Shown here piece after piece: positions 18,247 to 26,863 of a stretch of DNA of 36,106 nt (its first letter is position 1; the number at the start of each line of letters is the position of its first letter). The notes below the pieces were generated by a model. The model had not been told where the DNA came from, ran no database searches, and worked only from the letters and a program-made list of their open reading frames with translations. The translations under genes were made by a program, and so were the position numbers. Source of the stretch: CANLBN01 sp050633825 (lineage in GTDB: Bacteria; Pseudomonadota; Gammaproteobacteria; Pseudomonadales; Cellvibrionaceae); assembly GCA_050633825.1 (NCBI GenBank), contig JBOEHG010000054.1, positions 1 through 36,106 of the forward strand, read 5' to 3'.

Positions 18247-18277
18247 TTTAACGACATATCGTTAAAATGGCCATTTT
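18247..18277. promoter_or_regulatory. Two adjoining perfect palindromes between divergent arms
   Basis: TTTAACGACATATCGTTAAA at 18247-18266 has 8-base arms and a 4-base spacer. It overlaps by three bases a second perfect palindrome, AAAATGGCCATTTT, at 18264-18277. They lie in the 289-base region between the monooxygenase gene and the first FAD gene and thus could control both arms of the locus. The size suits a dimeric regulator such as TetR, LuxR or MarR types. No regulator gene lies in the locus. A TATAAA-like element downstream on the minus strand and TATAAT-like sequence on the plus strand are compatible with flanking promoters. Confidence 0.65.
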
Positions 18278-18488
18278 GGCAATTATAATTAATATACTTA
18301 CTAAAGTGGTGGGTATATTGACTAGAATCAAGTAGTGAAAGATTAGCGTCTATTATTATGCGGAACACTGAACTATGTTTACTATTAATTATAGAATCTA
18401 GCGCAATATGCCAGCTATGTCGTTACACTGACAGCCATTAAACAACGCAATTACGCTGATCAATAATGAACTGATCCGAGTAAATCAA

Positions 18489-19775
18489 ATGAATGACAGT
18501 AGAAATCTAGCCGTAGTTATTGGCGCGGGCGCAGGCGGTTTAACCGCAGCAGCGGCATTATCGCCCTTCTTCAAAGAAGTTCGTGTACTGGATAAAGACA
18601 CATTACCGGATTCACCTCAAATCCGAAAAGGGGTAGGCCAAGGCGCGCACTTACACAGCTTACTGCTCGGCGGCTCTAAAATACTGGAGCACTTTTTTCC
18701 TAACATTCTAGATGACCTTACTAAAGCGGGCTCTAACCGTATACGCGCTGGTGTTGACCAGCAAATACATGAATACGGCACTTGGTTACCCGAGCGAGAT
18801 CTTGGTTTTGATATTTACACTCAATCACGCTTTTTATTGGAACACGTGATTCGCTCACGTGTAGCCGCAATCCCCAATATCACCATCTCTGATCATATTC
18901 ATGTCGATAAAATCAATTTGAATGATGACGGCAAAGTTACGGGCGTTACTCTGCACAGCAATATGCAGAGCAAAAATGACAACAACAGCAATGAAAAATC
19001 AGAATTAGTCTCTGATATTGTTGTTGATTGTTCAGGCCGAGGGGGCAAATTTGCTCGCCAACTCTCCAAAACATTTGAAGATCTTGGCAAGGTTGACGAA
19101 ATCCAATCCAATATTGTTTATGCCTCTGCGTTTATTAAAAAACCCGAGCAATGGCTCAACCATAGAGAAAATATTCTTATTATCGCTGAGCCCGATAAAA
19201 TGGCTGGCGGCGCGCTAATTGATATAGAAGATAACCGTTGGTGTGTTTCTCTTCATGGACGGAATGGCTTGATTCCGCCTTCTGATTTAGAGGGTTGGAA
19301 AGACTTCGCCAAAAACTTACCCAATCAACGTATTGCAGAACGATTAGAAACAGCCGAACATATTGAAGGCGTTTATATTTACAAAAAACCGTTGTCGACT
19401 TGGCGACGCATAGATCTGGCAAAAACATTACCGCAAAATTATTTTCCCTTAGGCGATGTAGTTAATAGTATCAACCCAACCTTTGGGCAAGGGATGACTA
19501 TCGCTTTTGGCCATGCTATGGCCTTACATGATGCATTCGCACAAGAGTTGTCCTCAGAAGAAACACAAAAAGCTTATGTAACTGAAGCCAGCAAGCATTC
19601 AAGGAAAGCATGGCGAGTCTGTGCAGCTTATGATTCATCATTTAAAACAGATGATGCTAAAAGTCAGAAAAATTTTGAAATTCTTCGTAGCCTTTCGCTC
19701 AAAAAACAAAGCGAAGCCATTAACAACCCGGAAACACATTTACAGTTATTCAGACAAGCTCAAATGCTTGATTGA
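18489..19775 (+). CDS. FAD-dependent oxidoreductase (paralogue 1)
   Basis: The 428-residue flavoprotein has an N-terminal Rossmann motif VVIGAGAGGLTAAAAL, the family segment QGAHLHSLLLGGSKILEHFFP, DQQIHEYGTWLPERDLG, a DCSGRGG segment near the middle, and a C-terminal FAD motif GDVVNSINPTFGQGMTIAFGHA. These belong to the broad family of aromatic-ring hydroxylases, epoxidases and related FAD enzymes. Halogenase signatures such as WxWxIP are not seen. It begins the plus-strand arm and is followed 57 bases later by a clear paralogue. Expected role: hydroxylation, epoxidation or dehydrogenation of the cluster product or a precursor. Confidence 0.82.
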   Translation: MNDSRNLAVVIGAGAGGLTAAAALSPFFKEVRVLDKDTLPDSPQIRKGVGQGAHLHSLLLGGSKILEHFFPNILDDLTKAGSNRIRAGVDQQIHEYGTWLPERDLGFDIYTQSRFLLEHVIRSRVAAIPNITISDHIHVDKINLNDDGKVTGVTLHSNMQSKNDNNSNEKSELVSDIVVDCSGRGGKFARQLSKTFEDLGKVDEIQSNIVYASAFIKKPEQWLNHRENILIIAEPDKMAGGALIDIEDNRWCVSLHGRNGLIPPSDLEGWKDFAKNLPNQRIAERLETAEHIEGVYIYKKPLSTWRRIDLAKTLPQNYFPLGDVVNSINPTFGQGMTIAFGHAMALHDAFAQELSSEETQKAYVTEASKHSRKAWRVCAAYDSSFKTDDAKSQKNFEILRSLSLKKQSEAINNPETHLQLFRQAQMLD

Positions 19776-19832
19776 CTGCAATAGTATTTATTATCAAGTA
19801 AGTAATTAAAGGCACAGGTAATTAAAGAAACA

Positions 19833-21086
19833 ATGGAATTTAATCAAGTCACCGTTATTGGCGGCGGGATGGGTGGTTTAGCCGCTGCGGCTGCACTGGC
19901 ACCGTTCTGTAAAAAAATTACTATTTTCGATAAAGATAAAATCGTCGATGGTGTACGCAAAGCCGTGCCTCAAGGCGCTCATATTCATATCTTACTAAGA
20001 GCAGGCTTAAATGCACTGGATGAGTTATTACCGGGTATGCCACAAGAGTTGGAATCCAGAGGCTCTGCACGTATTAATTTAGGTACTGACCAGCAAATTC
20101 ACGAGTTTGGCCAATGGATGCCATCAAGAGACCTCGACCTTTATTTTTTATCACAATCCCGCCCCTTCTTAGAAAAAGCTGTACGTGAACGTCTATTGCA
20201 ACTCAACAACATTGAACTTATCGACAATACAACCGTAGAGCAAGTTCTATTCCCCGAGAAAGGTCAATCTGGCAACTCGACGGTAAAATTAAAAAGTGGT
20301 GAAACCATTGCTAGTGATATTGTTGTCGATGCAGGAGGCGCTGGCGGCCCAATTATTCGTCAAATCAATAAAACGCTTGAAACACCGGTAGAAACAGATA
20401 CTTTTGAAACAGGTATTTTTTATTCTACTGTACATTTCGACAAAGTCTCTCCATGGGATCAGTTACAAGAAAATATTTTAATTATTCCAGACCCCGGACA
20501 CTCTAGTATTGGTGGCTCACTGCTATCCATTGAGAATGGTCAATGGTGCGTTTCCTTGCATGGTAGAAAAGGTTCAAAGCCGCCCAGCAATTATGATGAG
20601 TGGCAGATCCTAGCAAAAAACCTACCTGACTCAAGAATATGGGAACGCATTCAACATGCGAAACCACGTGATGATATTAAAAACTTTAAAAAGCCGCTTT
20701 CTACCTGGAGGCGATTTGATAAAATCGACTACCTCCCCTATGGTTACCTACCCACAGGAGACACTTTTACCAGCTTCAACCCTATTTATGGGCAAGGCAT
20801 GACTGTCGCATTAGGGCACGCCATTTCGCTTAGACATTGCATGTCTGAGAACGAAAGGAATTTTGATACATTCAGAAAGAACTATATCGAAAAAGCCAGC
20901 AAATGGTCAAAAGAAGCATGGCAAAGAGCCACATCTTATGACTCTTACTATACCAACGCCAAAGACAAGCAAAGCCAGCTCAATACGATTCGAAAACTCG
21001 TTATGGCACAGCATTCAAAGGCTGAAAAAGACCCTGTCTTTCATAAAAAAATAGCATCACAATCTCAAATGCTATTAATCAAATAA
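19833..21086 (+). CDS. FAD-dependent oxidoreductase (paralogue 2)
   Basis: The 417-residue protein is closely related to the preceding gene over its whole length: VIGGGMGGLAAAAALAPF, PQGAHIHILLRAGLNALDELLPG, DQQIHEFGQWMPSRDLDLYFLSQSRPFLEKAV, VVDAGGAGG, WCVSLHGRKG, KKPLSTWRRFD and GDTFTSFNPIYGQGMTVALGHA. A tandem duplication followed by divergence is the simplest explanation. AAAGAAAC precedes the ATG. Differences around the first glycine motif (GGGMGG against GAGAGG) and the middle region suggest the two may act on different substrates or at consecutive steps. The next gene starts 20 bases after its stop. Confidence 0.82.
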   Translation: MEFNQVTVIGGGMGGLAAAAALAPFCKKITIFDKDKIVDGVRKAVPQGAHIHILLRAGLNALDELLPGMPQELESRGSARINLGTDQQIHEFGQWMPSRDLDLYFLSQSRPFLEKAVRERLLQLNNIELIDNTTVEQVLFPEKGQSGNSTVKLKSGETIASDIVVDAGGAGGPIIRQINKTLETPVETDTFETGIFYSTVHFDKVSPWDQLQENILIIPDPGHSSIGGSLLSIENGQWCVSLHGRKGSKPPSNYDEWQILAKNLPDSRIWERIQHAKPRDDIKNFKKPLSTWRRFDKIDYLPYGYLPTGDTFTSFNPIYGQGMTVALGHAISLRHCMSENERNFDTFRKNYIEKASKWSKEAWQRATSYDSYYTNAKDKQSQLNTIRKLVMAQHSKAEKDPVFHKKIASQSQMLLIK

Positions 21087-21106
21087 TCATCACTCGCTGT
21101 ATTAGA

Positions 21107-22972
21107 ATGGAAAAAAAAATCAACACCACCACTCAAGAACAAGCCACCCTCTACTTGTCTGCCGTCACCATTGTATTTTTTGTCTATATGCAGATTCAAA
21201 GAGCCCTTTATCGCTCAGGGATAGAAATCAGTCATAGTTTTTTCCATATACTTGATAACACCCTAAACAGCCTATTAGTACCATTGTTATTTTTTATTGG
21301 TGGTAAAGTATTCACATTATATTTTCAACCCAAACAAAAAAAGGAAAGCTTTTATAAAGCCGTTGATCTTATTTTCTACCCTTATATTCTATGGAGTTTG
21401 TTACAGGGATTTATTCAAACAAAATTTAATTTTTTAACTGACGGCAATCTAACCATGCTGCACGTGGTTAGCAATTTACTAACCGAACCTCTTGGGCATT
21501 TCAGCTATATTTATGCTGCTTTTTTTATTGTCTTAATTGCTACATTGTTCACGCGAAAGATACAAAACTTTACCCTATACTTGCTATTATTTATTGGCGC
21601 TCTTGCTTACCTGTTTAATAACGAACTTAAAAACATAATTCTTGTTGGCTTAATTGCACCCCATCTTTTCTTTTTTATATTGGGTATAATCGCCACTCAA
21701 AGCATCACTATAAATAAAAGTCAAGCACTCTTAAGCGCTTTGTTAATTCTGATATTATCGCAATGGTTATTTATCGGTTTTTTTGAACAGGAATCTTACA
21801 ACACAAGTTTATACACATTATTGCTCTCAAGCATCGGCTTATTATGCCTACATATCGCATTTAACACACTAAGCCTCTTTGCTATTCCGCCCTTAAAATG
21901 GTTAGGTTTATCGGCACTTTGTATTTACCTATCACACATTCTGTTAGGTAGCGGTACAAGGATTATATTGCAAGACATCCTTAACATTGACAGTCTAGGC
22001 CTTCATATTTTACTTGATTGTTCAGTTGCCCTTATCGGAGGACTTTGTTTTTACTGGTTTTGTCGTTACTTCGGAATGACGTTTTTTTGGCAAGCCCCTA
22101 AGTTCATCAGCAGTAAAACCTTAAGTGATGCTATTGGCGCCTTATCTAAAAGAAATATTTTTATAAAATATGGGTTATTTACACTCGCTTCATCTGTATT
22201 AATCAGTTTTATTGTTGTTTATGTTGGGTCCGAGCTAGAAATCAAAAAGACTTACGCTTTTCAAAAAAATGAGACTAAGATAGTCATTTCCGATGACCCT
22301 CAAATCATTAAGAATGGTCAACGCTTGGCACAGATATACGGCTGTTATTCTGGTTGCCATGGTAAAGATATGGAAGGAGGTTTAGTTACCGACATCCCCT
22401 TTCGAGGGAAAACTATCGCGCCCAATTTAACTCAAGCTTTCAGAAATTACTCACATTTGGAATTAGAAGCCATTATTCGACAAGGGCTAAGGCCTGATGG
22501 CACATCGATTGTCAGTGGCATGCCGATTACAGGCTATCACTTTATTTCGGATGAACATCTAAGCGCTATTTTTTCATTTATTGCACAATACCCACTGCAA
22601 GATAAAAAATCTCAACATCCTACATTTGGCTGGCTAGCGCGGATTGATTTAATTACCGGAAAACATCATTCCCATCATCAAGCAATACAAGAATTTTATG
22701 CGGATAAAAAAGTCGTCAGTGATGGTGAACGTTTAACCCGCGCAGCCTGCAGTGAATGTCATGGGACGAATTTAAACGGCCATGAAAATGCGCCTCCATT
22801 AATTGTCGCTAAAGCGTATTCTTTAGATGACTTTACTAAATTACAAACCACTGGAATTGCCTTAGGTAATAGAGAGATTGGATTAATGTCGGCAATGGCG
22901 CGGCACCGTTTTAGCAATTTCACACAAGGTGAGATTGAAAAAATATATCACTTTTTATTAAACGAGCTATAA
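21107..22972 (+). CDS. Membrane acyltransferase-like protein fused to di-heme cytochrome c
   Basis: The first 375 or so residues form about ten hydrophobic segments and resemble acyltransferase-3 (OafA/fucose O-acetylase type) membrane proteins, with VPLLFFIGGKVF and DLIFYPYILWSLLQGFIQ typical of the early helices. I see no clear catalytic His in the usual first-helix position, so the enzyme may be degenerate. After a last membrane segment (YGLFTLASSVLISFIVVYVG) the remaining 245 residues carry two c-type heme sites: CYSGCH (C413, C416, H417) and CSECH (C548, C551, H552), with possible Met ligands in GMPITGYH and MSAMARH. The heme domain must be periplasmic. The fusion joins acyl transfer, or at least a membrane sensor, to electron transfer. 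Confidence 0.8.
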   Translation: MEKKINTTTQEQATLYLSAVTIVFFVYMQIQRALYRSGIEISHSFFHILDNTLNSLLVPLLFFIGGKVFTLYFQPKQKKESFYKAVDLIFYPYILWSLLQGFIQTKFNFLTDGNLTMLHVVSNLLTEPLGHFSYIYAAFFIVLIATLFTRKIQNFTLYLLLFIGALAYLFNNELKNIILVGLIAPHLFFFILGIIATQSITINKSQALLSALLILILSQWLFIGFFEQESYNTSLYTLLLSSIGLLCLHIAFNTLSLFAIPPLKWLGLSALCIYLSHILLGSGTRIILQDILNIDSLGLHILLDCSVALIGGLCFYWFCRYFGMTFFWQAPKFISSKTLSDAIGALSKRNIFIKYGLFTLASSVLISFIVVYVGSELEIKKTYAFQKNETKIVISDDPQIIKNGQRLAQIYGCYSGCHGKDMEGGLVTDIPFRGKTIAPNLTQAFRNYSHLELEAIIRQGLRPDGTSIVSGMPITGYHFISDEHLSAIFSFIAQYPLQDKKSQHPTFGWLARIDLITGKHHSHHQAIQEFYADKKVVSDGERLTRAACSECHGTNLNGHENAPPLIVAKAYSLDDFTKLQTTGIALGNREIGLMSAMARHRFSNFTQGEIEKIYHFLLNEL

Positions 22973-22987
22973 AAAGGAGTTATAAGT

Positions 22988-23659
22988 ATGGGCAACAAGA
23001 ATCATTTAACTCTGATTCAACACTGGCAGAAAAAAATGAGCGTTGGACTTGCCTGTCTATTACTTTGCATTGGCTGCTCGCCTAACTCATCATCACAAGA
23101 CACTCCAATATCTGACGGTATTATACTCTACGGACACTCCCTTTTTACCGGCTGGAAAACTGCATCGAAAGATTTATCCCCTTTACCGGTCAGCAATATG
23201 GCTTTTGGGGGTTCCAATACTGCACAGCTGATTGAACATTACTCCGAAAAAGTATTACATCACAAACCACGTTTGATCGTCTTAAATACCGGGGTTAATT
23301 ATCTCAAAAGTCATAGCGTAGATGAATTTGAAATAGCACTAGGGGAATTACTTGACCTTATTCATTTAACTCTACCCGATGCAAAAGTTGCTTGGCTAAG
23401 CATTACCAACTCACCCAGAGCAGAAGGCAGCGAATTCCGCAAAAAACAAATAGCAGCAACAAATGCTGCCATTACTATCATTAAAGAAAGAGACTACGTT
23501 GAAGTGATTGATATGAAACCCTTTATTTACAATGACAAAGGCGAACTAATTGAGGGCTACTTTTCAAAAGATAAAGTGCATTACAATAAAAAAGGCTACA
23601 AAGCCTATACAAAATACCTCAAACCTAAATTTGAAGTACTTTGGAAAGAATTACAGTAA
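22988..23659 (+). CDS. SGNH/GDSL-hydrolase lipoprotein
   Basis: This 223-residue protein has a hydrophobic N-terminus ending in LLLCIGC, a likely lipobox with lipidated C30, so it is probably anchored in the periplasm. The SGNH blocks are YGHSLFTGW (Ser51; His replaces the usual Asp of GDS), NMAFGGSN, LNTGVNYL and DKVHYNKKGY with the Asp-x-x-His pair. The pattern resembles platelet-activating-factor acetylhydrolase-like esterases, which remove acyl or acetyl groups. AAGGAG lies seven bases before the ATG. It follows the fusion protein by 15 bases and ends the plus-strand arm; it may reverse or edit acylation by that protein. Confidence 0.78.
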   Translation: MGNKNHLTLIQHWQKKMSVGLACLLLCIGCSPNSSSQDTPISDGIILYGHSLFTGWKTASKDLSPLPVSNMAFGGSNTAQLIEHYSEKVLHHKPRLIVLNTGVNYLKSHSVDEFEIALGELLDLIHLTLPDAKVAWLSITNSPRAEGSEFRKKQIAATNAAITIIKERDYVEVIDMKPFIYNDKGELIEGYFSKDKVHYNKKGYKAYTKYLKPKFEVLWKELQ

Positions 23660-23689
23660 ATCACACCTAATTGAACGGTACGGTACAAT

Positions 23690-24262
23690 TCATCTACGAC
23701 GCTGGTGCTTTTCTAAATTCTCTTGGCGCTTTTTTTCACTTTTCTTTAATAATAAATAGGAAGCTCCGGTTCCACCATGCTGCTTCTGAGCCGAATGAAA
23801 GGCAAGCACTTCACTAATCTGTGGCAACCAATGAGCAAGATAACTTTTTAAGACCGCAGGGTTTTTACGCCCCTCACCTTTCCCGTGGGTGATTAATGCG
23901 CAGCGAATATCATGGGCGATACAATCACGAATAAATTGATAGACCGACTGTCGCGCTTGCTCAACCGTCATCCGGTGTAGATCTAAACGCGCATCAATAG
24001 AATAACGGCCTAAGCGAAGTTGCTTGTAAACGCCGTGCTGAACGCCAGAGCGGCGAAAATCAAGAATATCATTCGGATCAAGCTGTTTTACATCATTTTC
24101 GGCCAGTGGATCACTTGGCTTCGCTGTAGCCGCTTGAGCTGATTCACGGCGTGCATCAAACGAAGACTGATGAAGACTCTTTTTTTGTAAAATAACTCGC
24201 TTATCACTTTTTATGGGCTTCACATCACCCATAGCTTTTAAAAAATCGTCATCTTCAGACAT
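23690..24262 (-). CDS. Smr-domain endonuclease-like protein
   Basis: The 190-residue protein has an N-terminal charged region of about 85 residues and a C-terminal Smr domain. The motifs LDLHRMTVEQAR, ALITHGKGEG and the last GGTGASYLLL are complete. Smr proteins related to SmrA/SmrB cleave nucleic acids, and SmrB in E. coli rescues collided ribosomes by cutting mRNA. The gene faces the biosynthetic locus and ends 30 bases from the SGNH gene. A basic C-terminal tail (KKRQENLEKHQRRR) may bind RNA. SmrA or SmrB identity cannot be decided by eye. Confidence 0.85.
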   Translation of the reverse strand: MSEDDDFLKAMGDVKPIKSDKRVILQKKSLHQSSFDARRESAQAATAKPSDPLAENDVKQLDPNDILDFRRSGVQHGVYKQLRLGRYSIDARLDLHRMTVEQARQSVYQFIRDCIAHDIRCALITHGKGEGRKNPAVLKSYLAHWLPQISEVLAFHSAQKQHGGTGASYLLLKKSEKKRQENLEKHQRRR

Positions 24263-24328
24263 GGGCTAAGACCTTAAACAAACCTATGTGGGCTTATTTA
24301 AGCGCATATGTATAGTTGGATGCAAGAA

Positions 24329-24353
24329 CCCCGAAGTAAAATAACTATCGGGG
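24329..24353 (-). terminator. Hairpin downstream of acs
   Basis: CCCCGAAGT and ACTATCGGGG pair with one bulged A around a six-base loop. On the minus strand, TTCTT follows. It lies 59 bases beyond the acs stop codon and before the Smr gene on the same strand, consistent with a weak intrinsic terminator for acs. Confidence 0.5.
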
Positions 24354-24411
24354 CTATCCACTTCAAGGATATGGATTTAGGATAAATAAAGTGACAAATT
24401 CAGAAGGGTAA

Positions 24412-26361
24412 CTAGCTCGTGGCCTCTTCAACAGGTTTAACCAAACTATTTTCAATTAACTCATCGACAACAGAAGGGTCTGCCAAGGTTGAAGTATCAC
24501 CTAAAGTATCCAGTTCATTCGTGGCAATTTTGCGTAAAATTCGACGCATAATTTTACCGGAGCGTGTTTTAGGTAAGCCCGGCGCCCATTGAATCAAGTC
24601 CGGTTTAGCTATAGCGCCAATTTCTTGCACGCACAAGGCAATCAATTCTTTCTTTAGCTCATCACTGGATTGCTCACCTTGCATCAATGTCACATAAGCA
24701 TAAATCCCCTGCCCTTTAATATCATGATTAAAACCTACCACGGCGGACTCAGCCACTTTGGGATGTAAAACTAAAGCGCTTTCAATTTCTGCTGTCCCTA
24801 AACGATGACCACTGACATTCAACACATCATCCATACGACCGGTAATCCAGTAGAAACCATCTTCATCGCGACGAGCACCATCACCTGTAAAATAGTAGCC
24901 AGGGTAAGTACTAAAATAGGTATCAATTAAACGCTGATGATCACCGAAAACTGTACGAATTTGACTTGGCCACGACGCTTTAATCACTAAGCTGCCCGCA
25001 CCCGGGCCTTCAATTTCTTTACCATCGCCATCCAGCAATGCAGGTTGAACGCCAAAAAAGGGCAGTGTTGCTGAACCGGGTTTTAAATCGGTAGCACCGG
25101 GTAAAGGCGTTAGCATGTGCGCGCCAGTTTCTGTCTGCCACCATGTATCCATTATTGGACAACGGCCTTCACCGACAACATTGTAATACCACTCCCACGC
25201 CTCGGGGTTAATGGGCTCACCCACGGTACCTAAGATACGTAATGACTTACGCGAAGTCTTAGTGACCCAATCATCACCAGCACCCATAAGTGCACGCAAC
25301 GCCGTTGGCGCCGTGTAAAAACTGGCAACATTATGCTTATCAACAACATCCCAACAACGAGACGCATCAGGGTAAGTGGGCACACCCTCAAACATTAATG
25401 TGATCGCACCATTAACTAGCGGTCCATAAACAATATACGAGTGACCGGTTACCCAACCGACATCAGCCGTACACCAATAAACTTCACCCTCTTTATAATC
25501 AAATACATATTTATGGGTCATTGCTGCCTGTAAAAGATAGCCTGCGGTGGTATGCAAAACACCCTTTGGCTTACCAGTAGAACCAGAGGTATACAAAATA
25601 AATAATGGATCTTCTGCATCCATGACTTCAGGATCACATTGATTCGGTGCAGCTGCTACTGCATCGTGGTACCAAACATCAACCATATCGTTCCAAGCAA
25701 CATTACCGCCGGTACGCTTAACCACTAAACATGTGTGAACATCAGGGCACTGAGCAACGGCTTTGTCGGTATTCGCTTTTAATGGAACCGCTTTACCGCC
25801 TCGTACACCTTCATCCGCCGTAATAACAAGCTGGCAATCAGAATCTAAAATGCGATCTCTAAGCGCATCAGGCGAAAAGCCACCGAAGACGATGGAGTGA
25901 ACCGCACCAATACGAGCACAAGCCAACATGGCAAATGCCGCTTCAGGAATCATTGGCATATAAATACACACTCGATCACCTTTTTTGACGCCACGGTCTT
26001 TTAATACATTAGCTAAACGACAAACAGAAGAGTGCAACTCTCGATAAGTAATATGCTTAGAATCAGCAGGATCATCGCCTTCCCAAATAATCGCCGTTTG
26101 ATCACCACGGGTTTCGAGGTGTCGATCAATACAATTTTCTGTAACATTTAATTTTCCACCATCAAACCAACGAGCAATTCCCTTGTGAAAATCATATTCA
26201 TTGACCTTATCCCAAGGTTTTTGCCACGTGAGAAAAGCCTTCGCTTGATCACCCCAAAAAGTATCAGGATCAGTAACAGATTGCTGGTAAAGAGATTGGT
26301 AAGTCGTTTTATCAATATGCGCATTCTGAGCAATAGCTGGCGGTACGGTATGAACTGACAT
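24412..26361 (-). CDS. acs: Acetyl-CoA synthetase
   Basis: Acs activates acetate through acetyl-AMP to acetyl-CoA. The 649-residue length is standard. Motifs are ILYTSGSTGKPKGVLHTTAGYLL (A3), DTWWQTETG (A5), YYFTGDGARRDEDGFYWITGRMDDVLNVSGHRLGTAEIE (A7-A8), and TRSGKIMRRILRK with the Lys regulated by acetylation in enteric bacteria. It is intact and housekeeping in character. About 500 bases without genes lie upstream, room for a regulated promoter. It does not belong to the biosynthetic locus in obvious ways, although acetyl-CoA would serve the nearby acyltransferase. Confidence 0.95.
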   Translation of the reverse strand: MSVHTVPPAIAQNAHIDKTTYQSLYQQSVTDPDTFWGDQAKAFLTWQKPWDKVNEYDFHKGIARWFDGGKLNVTENCIDRHLETRGDQTAIIWEGDDPADSKHITYRELHSSVCRLANVLKDRGVKKGDRVCIYMPMIPEAAFAMLACARIGAVHSIVFGGFSPDALRDRILDSDCQLVITADEGVRGGKAVPLKANTDKAVAQCPDVHTCLVVKRTGGNVAWNDMVDVWYHDAVAAAPNQCDPEVMDAEDPLFILYTSGSTGKPKGVLHTTAGYLLQAAMTHKYVFDYKEGEVYWCTADVGWVTGHSYIVYGPLVNGAITLMFEGVPTYPDASRCWDVVDKHNVASFYTAPTALRALMGAGDDWVTKTSRKSLRILGTVGEPINPEAWEWYYNVVGEGRCPIMDTWWQTETGAHMLTPLPGATDLKPGSATLPFFGVQPALLDGDGKEIEGPGAGSLVIKASWPSQIRTVFGDHQRLIDTYFSTYPGYYFTGDGARRDEDGFYWITGRMDDVLNVSGHRLGTAEIESALVLHPKVAESAVVGFNHDIKGQGIYAYVTLMQGEQSSDELKKELIALCVQEIGAIAKPDLIQWAPGLPKTRSGKIMRRILRKIATNELDTLGDTSTLADPSVVDELIENSLVKPVEEATS

Positions 26362-26863
26362 GAAGCCCCCGGTGATTATTATTTGGAAAGAAGTTACAGT
26401 ATTTGCGATAGCCTACTAAGATGCTTGGAAGAGCACAATAGTAAGAATATTATACTTTAGTTAAGGTTTTATCATTTCATCTATGGCAGCTAATACGATG
26501 GTCTAAAAAGGGTAGCCAGCAGCAACGCTCATAAATAATCTATAAGCTTTTATGCTACCGCAAAACAAGCCTTATTAATAATCAATCCTATTGATACAAA
26601 TCGACTAACGAGACCTGCGTCAAAACAATAGCAAATACAATAAAAACACTAAAAAGAAACAATAGTAACGAAAATATTATCAACAGGCCCTATACAGTGG
26701 ACCTTAGGCAGAAGGTAGCTGTATAGGTTGTATTTTCCACACACTGTATCGTCATAAAAAAGTGGCGTGAAAAAAAACATATGTGATCAAGGAAAGAAAA
26801 ATAAGAATCAAGTCCATCAATAGTTATAAGCTAGCGATGAACTAAACTCAGGCTACCAACGAA
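26362..26863. other. Intergenic region upstream of acs, downstream of panD
   Basis: These roughly 500 bases are AT-rich and contain no convincing gene on either strand. The part next to acs probably contains its promoter and regulatory sites; I could not recognise a specific binding site. The only clear structure is the stem-loop listed separately at 26689-26727. The remainder shows no feature I can support. Confidence 0.6.
26689..26727. repeat. Two-part inverted repeat (stem-loop) beyond panD
   Basis: CCTATACAG pairs perfectly with CTGTATAGG (9 bp), and between them ACCTT pairs with AAGGT (5 bp) around the loop AGGCAG. The two stems are separated by small internal loops (TGG and AG). It lies 137 bases beyond the panD stop. 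It may be a terminator without a clear T-run, a structured RNA 3' end or a REP-like element. Confidence 0.55.

Noticed and set aside
18489..21086. The two FAD proteins as flavin-dependent halogenases
   Set aside because: The general fold is shared, but no WxWxIP halogenase motif is visible and the PQGAHxH segments fit hydroxylase/epoxidase-like proteins.
23660..23689. Imperfect palindrome around GGTACGGTAC between the SGNH and Smr genes
   Set aside because: It has two mismatches, no T-run and lies in a very short convergent gap, so neither a terminator nor an operator can be supported.
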